NCBI GenBank assembly: GCA_022447335.1
Contig: JAKVCF010000041.1
Location: 1 to 16,241 of the forward strand
From: Planctomycetota bacterium
Lineage (GTDB): Bacteria > Planctomycetota > UBA1135
Length of the DNA stretch: 16,241 nucleotides
Direction: 5' to 3'
Below, one piece after another: positions 6,669-14,212 of the stretch (within the stretch, counting starts at the first letter, position 1; each line of letters begins with the position of its first letter). The position numbers were made by a program, and so were the translations under genes. The notes under the pieces were generated by a model. That model worked only from the letters and a program-made list of their open reading frames with translations. It was not told the DNA's origin and searched no databases.

Positions 6669-8624
6669 TCAGCCAGCAAGCGGCCGAGGCCCTTTCCGCT
6701 GATCTCCACCCTCATCTGGCTGTGGCTGGCCAAAGCTGAATGAGACTCCCGAACGCTTAAGCACGTCATTGACCTCGGTTGGAGCCGAGTAACTCTCAAC
6801 CAGCTCTTCAAGCAGCATATAAACCGACGCGAGGTCATTCCGCTCAATCGCTTTGCGCAGGCGCACCAGTGACGCAACAACTTCCACGGTGGGTGGACCG
6901 GACTCTACCGCCTTAAAGATCTTTGGGTGCCCTGTCGGCTGGCTATTTTTCGACTCGACTAGTAGCTCCTCAACCAGCTTCTCGCCCGGACGCAGGCCGG
7001 TGTACTCAATCTTGATTTCTCGGCCAGTTCCAACCGTGGCAAGCTCAATCATGCGCTCTGCCAGATCACGAATCTTGACCGGTTCTCCCATGTCGAGCAG
7101 AAAAACTTCGCCGCCTGCGCCCAACGCGCTTGCTTGCACGACCAACTGCGCCGCCTCTGGGATAGTCATGAAGTAACGCGTGACTTCTGGATCGGTCACG
7201 GTGACAGGCCCGCCCATCGCAATCTGCTTGCGGAATAACGGCACCACTGAACCCGCGCTGTCGAGCACATTGCCAAATCGAACCATCGCATAGCGAGTTT
7301 TCGAGGGCTTACCCTCTGCGTCTTTGTCAGCCAAAGCGAGGCAAGCTAGCTCAGCAACGCGCTTGCTGGCGCCCATGACATTACTAGGCCGCACTGCCTT
7401 GTCAGTCGAAATGAGCACGAAGGTCTGTACCCCGCAGTCGCGCGCCGCTTCAGCCGCGGTTAGTGTTCCGAAAACATTGTTCTGAATACCCTCGACCGGA
7501 TTCTGCTCGACTAGTGGCACATGCTTGTACGCTGCCGCGTGATAAACCGAATCAACCTCAAAGCGGCGATAGGCCGCCTCTAGGCGGTCTCGATCCAAAA
7601 CCGAACCGAGCACCGCGGCCACTTCCAGCTCGGGGAAGCGCTCGCCTAATTCCATTTCAATCTGATACAGCGCGTATTCGCTGCGCTCAAAAAGCACAAG
7701 CCTCTTTGGCCTAAGCGCAGCCACTTGGCGGCATACCTCCGCGCCGATCGAACCGCCAGCACCTGTGACCAGCACCGACCGCCCAGGCACTACTTGGCGA
7801 AATAATTGGGAGTCCGGCAAAACTGTGCCGCGGCGAAGAAGATCGGCTGATTGCACATCGCGCAGCTCGGCCAAGCTGGTGTCACCGCGCAGTAAATCCA
7901 GCATCCCGGGCACTTGCTGAACACGAAGGCCAACATCTTCAAGTCGACGCACCATTGTCGCGCGTTGCGCCGCCGGCAATGAAGGCGCCGCTAACAATGC
8001 GCGCGTGATTTTCCGACGCGTCACAATATCTTGGATCGTAGCCGGCGGATGTACTGGTAACCCCGCTACGCGCAGCCCCCACTTTGAAGGCTCATCATCG
8101 ACAAAAGCCACTGGGCGAAACTTGCTGCCCAATCGCAACGCCTGCGCCAACTGCGACCCCGCGACACCTGCGCCATAGATAAGCACGGGCTCGCTCCCCG
8201 CAGCTTTAGCGGTACGGCGCTGCAGCCAACTGGACACAAACTCGCGTAAACCAAGTGTAAGCAACGCCGAGATTGCCGCCTCGATCAGCACAACCGAGCG
8301 CGGAACTCCAGCTGGCGAATAAAGCCACAAAAATGCGCCGAGCGCAAATAGCGACCAAGCCGTGCCTCGCAAGCAAATGCGCGTAAGTTCGGGGCCCGCC
8401 TGCCGAAGCACTGCGCGATACAGGCCCATCCGTATAAATATGGGCACGCGAGCCAGCAGAATAGCTCCAAAGATCCAAAGGTACTTGCCCCGAAAATCGG
8501 GCGTTAAATCCTCAAATCGAATGGCAAAGGCCGCCCAGAGCGAAAAGGCAAACAGCCCCATGTCGACTACAAGCAGCACCGCCTGCTTCTGACGGCGGCT
8601 CAAGCGATCGATGGACTGCAGCAT
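6669..8624 (-). CDS. Membrane nucleotide-sugar 4,6-dehydratase, long PglF/CapD-type
   Basis: The 651-residue protein matches the long form of PglF/CapD/WbpM enzymes, which convert UDP-GlcNAc to UDP-4-keto-6-deoxy-GlcNAc. Four N-terminal hydrophobic segments lie within residues 14-130. A first nucleotide-binding domain follows (LIYGAGVAGSQLA, 148-160, and PVAFVDDEPSKWG, 171-183). The catalytic extended SDR domain begins SVLVTGAGGSIGAEVCRQ (283-300), with HAAAYKHVPLVEQNP at 362-376 and the STDKAVRPSNVMGASKR motif at 406-422. K409 and D408 match the catalytic Asp-Lys; methionine replaces the usual SDR tyrosine, as is normal in this subfamily. LRPGEK near 544-549 is the conserved late motif. The gene faces away from the sulfatase-like gene across a 108-base intergenic region. 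It feeds 6-deoxy amino sugars such as bacillosamine, QuiNAc or FucNAc derivatives to glycan synthesis. Product not determinable. Confidence 0.93.
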   Translation of the reverse strand: MLQSIDRLSRRQKQAVLLVVDMGLFAFSLWAAFAIRFEDLTPDFRGKYLWIFGAILLARVPIFIRMGLYRAVLRQAGPELTRICLRGTAWSLFALGAFLWLYSPAGVPRSVVLIEAAISALLTLGLREFVSSWLQRRTAKAAGSEPVLIYGAGVAGSQLAQALRLGSKFRPVAFVDDEPSKWGLRVAGLPVHPPATIQDIVTRRKITRALLAAPSLPAAQRATMVRRLEDVGLRVQQVPGMLDLLRGDTSLAELRDVQSADLLRRGTVLPDSQLFRQVVPGRSVLVTGAGGSIGAEVCRQVAALRPKRLVLFERSEYALYQIEMELGERFPELEVAAVLGSVLDRDRLEAAYRRFEVDSVYHAAAYKHVPLVEQNPVEGIQNNVFGTLTAAEAARDCGVQTFVLISTDKAVRPSNVMGASKRVAELACLALADKDAEGKPSKTRYAMVRFGNVLDSAGSVVPLFRKQIAMGGPVTVTDPEVTRYFMTIPEAAQLVVQASALGAGGEVFLLDMGEPVKIRDLAERMIELATVGTGREIKIEYTGLRPGEKLVEELLVESKNSQPTGHPKIFKAVESGPPTVEVVASLVRLRKAIERNDLASVYMLLEELVESYSAPTEVNDVLKRSGVSFSFGQPQPDEGGDQRKGPRPLAG

Positions 8625-8652
8625 CTCTTATTCCAGCTAATTCGAGAAGTCC

Positions 8653-8708
8653 CGCTGATTAGAGTCAGCGAACTTGATTCTATCAGGGCGACAAAACTGA
8701 GCTGCTCA
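8653..8708. promoter_or_regulatory. Cluster of short dyads in the dehydratase/sulfatase divergent promoter region
   Basis: Three inverted repeats lie side by side: CGCTGA-N6-TCAGCG (8653-8670), TGAT-TCT-ATCA (8675-8685) and TGAGC-T-GCTCA (8698-8708). The last occupies the place of the -35 box for the plus-strand promoter, which otherwise has no good -35 match. They could be operators for one or both divergent genes; the first could also form a hairpin in the minus-strand leader. Individual dyads this short can arise by chance. Confidence 0.35.
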
Positions 8709-8720
8709 AGGTTGTATCTA

Positions 8721-8740
8721 TATACTCCCGCCATGGCGGG
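8721..8740 (+). promoter_or_regulatory. -10 box and palindrome centred on the sulfatase-like start codon
   Basis: TATACT (8721-8726; 5 of 6 matches to TATAAT) is followed by CCCGCC and ATG 8733, the spacing of a leaderless transcript. The sequence CCCGCCATGGCGGG (8727-8740) is a perfect 14-base palindrome spanning the predicted transcription and translation start. It could act as an operator, or as a start-codon-masking hairpin if transcription begins further upstream. Confidence 0.45.
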
Positions 8741-10655
8741 TAACGTGAGGCCTGGGATTGGAGGCCGCGTCCGAGCGGCGCTCATTTGGGGTGGCATGGC
8801 AGCCGTCGCAGCAGCCTGGATGAGCTTGCTCGAGTCGCGGGGGCTCACCCGCTCCCATATGAGCAGCCTCCAAGACTTGCTGCTCACTTACATAAAGCTC
8901 GCCGCTGCATATGGAGCCTCCATGGGGGCTGGAGTCGGACTTACTTGCCTGATACTCCCTCAGCTTAGCCGACACTTTGCGGCCTCCGGCGTCGCGGCTC
9001 TAGCGCTGGGCATGGTTACTCACCATCTCGGCTGGGGGCTAATACCCTCAACTTCTGCTATGGCATTCGCCGCTTTAATCGCAGCCTGGGGAGTCATGTG
9101 TGGGCGAATCTCCAAGAAAGTTGTCGTGTACTTAGCGATTGCCTCAGCGGCGTCACTAGCCCCGCTCCCCCAAATAACGCGCAATGCCACTTCAACAAAG
9201 GTTGGAGGCGCCGCAGAACAGCCTGGCAACGTGCTGTTTGTTGTGATCGACACCTTACGCGCTGACCACCTCTCAAGTTGGGGATACCGAGCCCCTGGAG
9301 GAAATGACGAAGGCGTGACGTCTCCATTCATCGACTCGGTCGCAGACTCAGGCTGGCGCTTCGACCAAGCTTATGCCCAAGCTCCCTGGACTAGACCTTC
9401 AGCTGCAAGCTACCTCACTGGACTTCACCCACAGTCACACGCAATCGCAACCCAGTTTGATCGCCTTTCCGACGACGTCCCGACTCTTGCCGAATTCCTC
9501 CGCGACCAGGGCTACCGCACCGCAGGATTCTCAGCGAATCCCCAAGTCTCAGCTTTCTTTGGGCTTACTCAAGGCTTTGACACTTTCTGGAACCCCGGCC
9601 AATATTTTCAAGGCCGCACCTTTCTTCGAGCACTAGTAAGGAGCGAACTTGTGAAGGCCGCCCTTACAAGACTGAGCGGAAAAATGACTCAAGCCGCCGA
9701 AGCTTCCTTGCGAGGAATCCCTGGCTCCGACGCCGATGCCGTCAATGCCGCAGTCGAAGCATGGATAAGGTCCGAAGGGATAAGTCCTCGCCCAACCTTT
9801 CTCTATCTGCACTACCTGGATCCTCACGACCCTTACAACGCGCCTGTTGACTACCTATATGGAGATCTTGACTCTGCACGCCAACGCGATGAAAGCGTAT
9901 TTCATTCTTTGACTACCGTCCCCCCAAGGCCCCTTGCAAACTCCACAATGCAAGCGACAACTCCCGAAGAGCTACAGGGGCACATCCGAAGATACGATAC
10001 GGAAATCCGATTCGTTGATCAGCGCTTGGGAGAAATGATGCAGCGCCTACAAAGTGAAGGAATTTATCGCCCTGATCGCGACCTCCTCATCATCACCTCC
10101 GACCACGGAGAAGAGTTCTATGACCACGGCCAGTGGCTTCATGGGCAGTCACTGTACGAAGAACAAATTCGAGTCCCACTGATATTGCGTGGCCCGAAAA
10201 TCCCTTCGGGCACAGTCGCCCTTGACCCCGTTCAGCTCATCGATCTCGTGCCTACAATTGCGGCATGGATCGGAAGTGAACTGCCATGGCCCGTCCAAGG
10301 GGTCTCCCTGCTTTCTGACCCTAGGCCTACTGGAGATGAAAGGTTTGTCTTCAGCCACCGCCCGCGAGAGGAATATCCAATCGATATGGTCCGCGTCGGA
10401 GACCGCAAGTTGATTCGAGTCGAACGTGCGCCCGGCAACCCCGTCTACATGGTGGTCGAATCTGTTTCTACTGGAGACGAGCCTGTAACAGAGACGCCTA
10501 TTGAAAATGTGCCCGAAGAACTGATCGGGCTCCTTGAGCTCTACCGCGAAACTGCAGCGGCACTCCGCCGCAAAGGAAGCGCTGCGGTAGAGCTGCCCCC
10601 GGAAATGCGAGAAAGCCTAATCCGACTCGGCTATCTCACCCCGGACGAAGGCTAA
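8733..10655 (+). CDS. Polytopic membrane sulfatase/phosphotransferase-superfamily protein with threonine nucleophile position
   Basis: The 640-residue protein (ATG 8733) has about five hydrophobic segments in residues 15-150 followed by a large alkaline-phosphatase-superfamily domain from about 167, probably periplasmic. NVLFVVIDTLRADHL holds the metal ligand D173; SSWGYR follows. The active-site block is APWTRPSAASYLTGLHP, with T220 where formylglycine sulfatases have Cys/Ser in CxPSR, and the arginine after PS is missing. DHGEEFYDHGQWLHG carries D457-H458 and H470 as second-site metal ligands. Threonine is the nucleophile in related phosphotransferases such as LtaS, OpgB and EptA, so this may be a hydrolase or phosphoryl-group transferase rather than a sulfatase. 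The frame extends to TTG 8712, but ATG 8733 follows a TATACT box at leaderless spacing. It is convergent with the glycosyltransferase gene (20-base gap, no terminator seen) and lies in a glycan locus, suggesting glycan modification by inference. Confidence 0.85.
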   Translation: MAGNVRPGIGGRVRAALIWGGMAAVAAAWMSLLESRGLTRSHMSSLQDLLLTYIKLAAAYGASMGAGVGLTCLILPQLSRHFAASGVAALALGMVTHHLGWGLIPSTSAMAFAALIAAWGVMCGRISKKVVVYLAIASAASLAPLPQITRNATSTKVGGAAEQPGNVLFVVIDTLRADHLSSWGYRAPGGNDEGVTSPFIDSVADSGWRFDQAYAQAPWTRPSAASYLTGLHPQSHAIATQFDRLSDDVPTLAEFLRDQGYRTAGFSANPQVSAFFGLTQGFDTFWNPGQYFQGRTFLRALVRSELVKAALTRLSGKMTQAAEASLRGIPGSDADAVNAAVEAWIRSEGISPRPTFLYLHYLDPHDPYNAPVDYLYGDLDSARQRDESVFHSLTTVPPRPLANSTMQATTPEELQGHIRRYDTEIRFVDQRLGEMMQRLQSEGIYRPDRDLLIITSDHGEEFYDHGQWLHGQSLYEEQIRVPLILRGPKIPSGTVALDPVQLIDLVPTIAAWIGSELPWPVQGVSLLSDPRPTGDERFVFSHRPREEYPIDMVRVGDRKLIRVERAPGNPVYMVVESVSTGDEPVTETPIENVPEELIGLLELYRETAAALRRKGSAAVELPPEMRESLIRLGYLTPDEG

Positions 10656-10675
10656 GGCAAAGCGCCCGCTCTACC

Positions 10676-11905
10676 TCACTCCGCAAGCAGTCGATCCCAC
10701 CGCGCCAAGACGGTGGATGATCCGAACTCCTGCTCCGCGAAAGCGCGCACCCGCTCATGCTCCGCCTTACGATCACGGCCCCGTACTGCGAAATCCGCGA
10801 TCGCCTCAGCCATCGCTTCAGAGTCACCTTGCGGGACACTGACCCCTAGATCATTTTCTTCTACTAGCTGAGCTAATGAGCTACCTGGCTCTACCATTGC
10901 AAGTAGTGGCAGCCCACTCGATAGATAGGTCATCGTCTTGCTCGGAAATGCGAAAGAGATCACGCCTAGGCGCAGCGATACCACGCCTAAGTCTGCGGTC
11001 TCCATAAACTGCAATGCTTCGGCAAGCGGGCGGAAACCATGAAAGTGCACACTCTTTCCTAAAAGTCCCCCGGCCTCTGATTCCAGCTTACTCCGCATCG
11101 CGCCGTCACCGAGAAAATGGAACTGAATCTGCCACTTGCCCGCAAGTCGATGCGCCGCTTCTATCAAGACCTCAAGCCCTTGAAACTGGCCTACATTGCC
11201 CGCAAAAAGCACGCGGCACTCATCATGCCTCTGGGCCGGCAGGTCTGATTCGACCGCTTGCTGCTCTTGGGCCTCAAGGGCAAAGTTATTTAGTACGCGG
11301 ACGTTGTCCATCGCAGTCCCGCGTCTCGCAAGCGCTTGACGCATATCCTCAGAAAGAACCACGACCCTCCAAGCTTTGCGACAGGTACGCCGATCCAACC
11401 GACCGAGTAGCCAAGGGAGTGGCCCGCGCCCAATCAGCCAGCTCCGGCTGAGCACCGCAATTTCTGGATAAAGATCCATGCAGTGGTATAAAAATTTTGC
11501 CCCTCGGATGTGCGCAGCAAAACAAGCCGTGCCGCTGACGAGTACGGGGGGCATCGTGGTCGCAATCACAACGTCGTAATGCGAACTGCGGCGGAACAAA
11601 ATATGCGCCAGAACATGCCACTGGAAAAGGGCTACATTCGCAATACGAGCCAACCAGTTTTTCTTTGACCCAGGCAACATTGGTCGCCGCAACACGCGCA
11701 TCCCATCCAGCGTCTCTTTTGCTGGACGCCTCAACTTAGACGTTGCTTGGGTGTAACTCGGCTGTGCCGTGAGCACCGTAACTTCATGCCCCCTCCCAAC
11801 AAAGTGGCGGCCCATCACCCTCAACATGCTGGCATATGGCGGGCTATCCGGCCAAAAGTAGCGATGAATTAGAAGAATGCGCATGGGCGCAGACTTATCG
11901 CTCAT
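10676..11905 (-). CDS. wbuB: GT4-family glycosyltransferase, WbuB-like (probable L-FucNAc transferase)
   Basis: The 409-residue protein is a GT-B fold retaining glycosyltransferase. The N-terminal acceptor domain opens with MRILLIHRYFWPDSPPYASM, includes GHEVTVLTAQPSY and the WbuB-like stretch YDVVIATTMPPVLVSGTACF. The C-terminal nucleotide-binding domain starts RVLFAGNVGQFQGLEVLIEA and has GVISFAFPSKTMTYLSSGLP, where FPSKxxxYLSxGLP takes the place of the classic EX7E motif. WbuB transfers N-acetyl-L-fucosamine in O-antigen synthesis, and the three genes immediately upstream make exactly that donor, which supports the assignment. ATG 11905 overlaps the WbjD stop by 11 bases; ATG 11884, seven residues later (MRILLIH), is an equally natural start that avoids the overlap. 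It is last in the wbjBCD operon and cytoplasmic or peripheral to the inner membrane. Donor specificity is inferred from context. Confidence 0.85.
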   Translation of the reverse strand: MSDKSAPMRILLIHRYFWPDSPPYASMLRVMGRHFVGRGHEVTVLTAQPSYTQATSKLRRPAKETLDGMRVLRRPMLPGSKKNWLARIANVALFQWHVLAHILFRRSSHYDVVIATTMPPVLVSGTACFAAHIRGAKFLYHCMDLYPEIAVLSRSWLIGRGPLPWLLGRLDRRTCRKAWRVVVLSEDMRQALARRGTAMDNVRVLNNFALEAQEQQAVESDLPAQRHDECRVLFAGNVGQFQGLEVLIEAAHRLAGKWQIQFHFLGDGAMRSKLESEAGGLLGKSVHFHGFRPLAEALQFMETADLGVVSLRLGVISFAFPSKTMTYLSSGLPLLAMVEPGSSLAQLVEENDLGVSVPQGDSEAMAEAIADFAVRGRDRKAEHERVRAFAEQEFGSSTVLARWDRLLAE

Positions 11906-13040
11906 GCGAACGTTCGGTCAAATTACTCCACCCAGCATTAAGGCGCGCAGTGCCGAGTATCAGGTTAAGAACTCGCTGAGAAGTATTTTTGACTGTGTAG
12001 TCCGCCGGGCACTCTGGCGCCTCCCCAGCCTGCCACTGCGCCATGACCGCGCGGACGCACTCGACAACTGCTCGAGGCTCTAGCCCCGCCAAAACAATCG
12101 CGCCGGTATCCATGGCCTCCGGACGCTCAATCGACTTCCGCACTGTGACCGCAGGAAAGCCCAAAATCGACGACTCTTCCGAAATCGTCCCGCTATCCGA
12201 AATTGCACAAGCAGAAAACTGTTGTAAGTGGTTATACGCAAAAAACCCAAACGGCTTCGCAAATCGAATATCTCCTCGAAGCTCAGGCCCCTCGAGCGCA
12301 TCCATTCGGTTGCGTGTGCGTGGATGTGTGCTCACTATCACCGGGTAACCATATTCGTCATGCAATGCCTGCAAAGTAGCTAGCAACTGCCGCAGATTCC
12401 CTGGCGCGTCAACGTTCTCTTCTCGGTGGGCACTAACGATGAAGTACTTACCCTTTTCAAGGCCGAGCTCTTCCAGAATGGGGCTAGTTGAAATTGCGTC
12501 GCGGTAGCGATCCAACACCTCACGCATCGGCGATCCGGTCACGTAGACGCGCCGAGGATGGAGGTTCTCTGACAGCAAGTTGCGCCGTGCATGCTCAGTA
12601 TAAGTCAGATTAAAGTCTGCTATATGATCGATCAGGCGGCGGTTTACTTCTTCCGGAACATCCGCATCAAAGCAGCGATTGCCCGCTTCCATGTGATAAA
12701 CCGGTATACGCATCCGCCTTGCCATAACCGCAGCGATCGCGCTGTTAGTGTCGCCCAACACAAGGAACGCATCTGGGCGCTCTTCCTTCAAGATAGGCTC
12801 AATGCCGATCAAAATATTGCCCAGCACCGTCCCCAACGTACTGGGGTCAACTCCTAGAAAGTGGTCTGGCTTGCGCACCCCGAGCTCCTGGAAAAAGAGC
12901 TCATTAAGCTCAAAGTCCCAATTCTGACCTGTATGCACAACCGTATGCTCAACCGTGCGGTCTAGTCGATCCATGACGCAGGCGAGTCGAATAATCTCGG
13001 GGCGAGTCCCAAGCACAGTCATGACTTTGAGGCGGCTCAT
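11895..13040 (-). CDS. wbjD: UDP-N-acetylglucosamine 2-epimerase family, WbjD/FnlC (UDP-L-FucNAc 2-epimerase)
   Basis: The 381-residue protein belongs to the WecB-type non-hydrolysing 2-epimerases. Visible motifs are MTVLGTRPEIIRLA near the N-terminus, VLGDTNSAIAA, HMEAGNRCFDADVPEEVNRR, SAHREENVD and SDSGTISEESSILGFPAVTV, which build the UDP and allosteric pockets. MEAGNRCFD with PEEVNRR, rather than the MEAGLRTxD with PEExNR of WecB, is the WbjD/FnlC pattern. In the L-FucNAc route it catalyses the last step, inverting C2 of UDP-2-acetamido-2,6-dideoxy-L-talose to give UDP-L-FucNAc. Its ATG overlaps the WbjC stop by 4 bases (ATGA at 13037-13040), and the dehydratase and reductase genes precede it in pathway order. 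Its position makes the WbjD call much more likely than WecB/MnaA. Confidence 0.92.
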   Translation of the reverse strand: MSRLKVMTVLGTRPEIIRLACVMDRLDRTVEHTVVHTGQNWDFELNELFFQELGVRKPDHFLGVDPSTLGTVLGNILIGIEPILKEERPDAFLVLGDTNSAIAAVMARRMRIPVYHMEAGNRCFDADVPEEVNRRLIDHIADFNLTYTEHARRNLLSENLHPRRVYVTGSPMREVLDRYRDAISTSPILEELGLEKGKYFIVSAHREENVDAPGNLRQLLATLQALHDEYGYPVIVSTHPRTRNRMDALEGPELRGDIRFAKPFGFFAYNHLQQFSACAISDSGTISEESSILGFPAVTVRKSIERPEAMDTGAIVLAGLEPRAVVECVRAVMAQWQAGEAPECPADYTVKNTSQRVLNLILGTARLNAGWSNLTERSHER

Positions 13041-14212
13041 TGATTTGCAGGTGCAGAGACTTCTAGCTGCACTTTTTCGGCGTAAGTATCGGGGTACGCG
13101 GGATCAAAAAACTCATGCGCCCAAAATAGGGTCATCAGTTCGCCGTCGCCTACGTTTGTGATTTCATGCGTATGCAGGGTCGGCATATCGACATACGCAG
13201 GATTCGCGCCATCCATTACAAATACGCTCACCTTGTCGTCAAATAGCCGACGAATGCGAATCTCGGCCTTCCCCCCTACTACAACAAAGCGCTCCACCTT
13301 GGAAAAGTGAAAGTGATTGCCACGAGTAACCCCCGGCGCCGTTGTGGAGAAAAAAGTTTGTCCAGCGCGGCGTGAGCGCACCGCCTCAAAAAGTGAGCCG
13401 CGTGAATCAGTGTTCAGCTGGAGAGGGACTGGATAGCTTTTCGGAAAAGCCGCGCCGCGTAAACAGTTAAATAAAGCTAGCTCAAATGGACTAGAAAGCT
13501 CCGGCAATTCATTCGCCTCAAAATACTGCTCATGCTGGCGCGTAAGCAGTTCTGCCAGATCTCCAACGGTCGCCTCCTGCCCAAAGAAGCGCCAGCGGCC
13601 CTCCGCCTGCGCTACACCCTGAAGCTCTGCCTCAGGGCGTAGCTGAAGCAAAGCAAGGATTGCATCGCTCACGCTCCCTGCATGACACAGCTCCAACTTG
13701 CTCTCCTGCGAGTCGATACTGAGCGCCTTACCAGTAGCTAACTGATGACAAAAGGTGTGAACTACCGAGTTGTAAAAAGGGCGGCCGCTCTCGCCAAATA
13801 CGTGCGGGAGCACGACTTCGTGGAAAGCCCCCCCTGAAGCCAGGGACCACGCTGCTAGCGTTTCAGCGGCCACGCGCTTTGATCGTCCATAAGGCGTATC
13901 CCGCTCACGGTGTGTTGACGAAGAAAACACCACTGTTGCGACTGAGCCCACTCGCTGCAGTGACCGCACAAGAGCTTCGGCAATCGAGCAGTTCCCACTC
14001 TCAACTTCTTCATCAGAACCGCGGTTAACCCCAGCAAGATGAACCACGGCACCTGCGCGCGAGACAAGTGCATCAAGCGCTGCCTCGTCGGCAAACTCAT
14101 CACGCCCGGCGCAAAGAACTTCGACTCCTCTTAACACATGCAGTCGGGCCCGTAAATGAAACCCGAGCATGCCGTACGCGCCTGTAATAAGCACGCAACG
14201 GGAAGATGTCAC
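13037..14212 (-). CDS. wbjC: WbjC/FnlB/Cap5F-type bifunctional epimerase-reductase with C-terminal cupin
   Basis: The 391-residue protein has two parts. The N-terminal SDR domain begins VLITGAYGMLGFHL (7-20), has VVHLAGVNR, and FSSSTHRERDTPYGRSK with the catalytic Tyr-x3-Lys. The C-terminal cupin domain (about 270-385) contains PGVTRGNHFHFSKVERFVVV, where H300, H302 and E307 are likely metal ligands, and HTHEITNVGD near 347-356. In CapF/FnlB the cupin epimerises C3 of the WbjB product and the SDR domain reduces C4 with NADPH, giving the UDP-L-talose derivative. The start is GTG 14212, overlapping the WbjB TGA by 4 bases (GTGA), and its stop overlaps the WbjD start. Both half-domains look intact, at about the usual length of 370 residues plus small insertions. 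Confidence 0.93.
   Translation of the reverse strand: MTSSRCVLITGAYGMLGFHLRARLHVLRGVEVLCAGRDEFADEAALDALVSRAGAVVHLAGVNRGSDEEVESGNCSIAEALVRSLQRVGSVATVVFSSSTHRERDTPYGRSKRVAAETLAAWSLASGGAFHEVVLPHVFGESGRPFYNSVVHTFCHQLATGKALSIDSQESKLELCHAGSVSDAILALLQLRPEAELQGVAQAEGRWRFFGQEATVGDLAELLTRQHEQYFEANELPELSSPFELALFNCLRGAAFPKSYPVPLQLNTDSRGSLFEAVRSRRAGQTFFSTTAPGVTRGNHFHFSKVERFVVVGGKAEIRIRRLFDDKVSVFVMDGANPAYVDMPTLHTHEITNVGDGELMTLFWAHEFFDPAYPDTYAEKVQLEVSAPANQ

Noticed and set aside
9375..9425. Formylglycine-type sulfatase active site
   Set aside because: The position is threonine, not cysteine or serine, and the arginine of CxPSR is missing.
10656..10675. Terminator between the convergent sulfatase-like and glycosyltransferase genes
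   Set aside because: The 20-base gap has no stem with a T-tract; termination must occur inside the coding ends or by another mechanism.
13855..14103. Minus-strand open frame in another frame of wbjC, and similar frames within the other large genes
   Set aside because: Out-of-frame shadows; wbjC is intact across the region with its motifs in order, so there is no sign of a frameshift.
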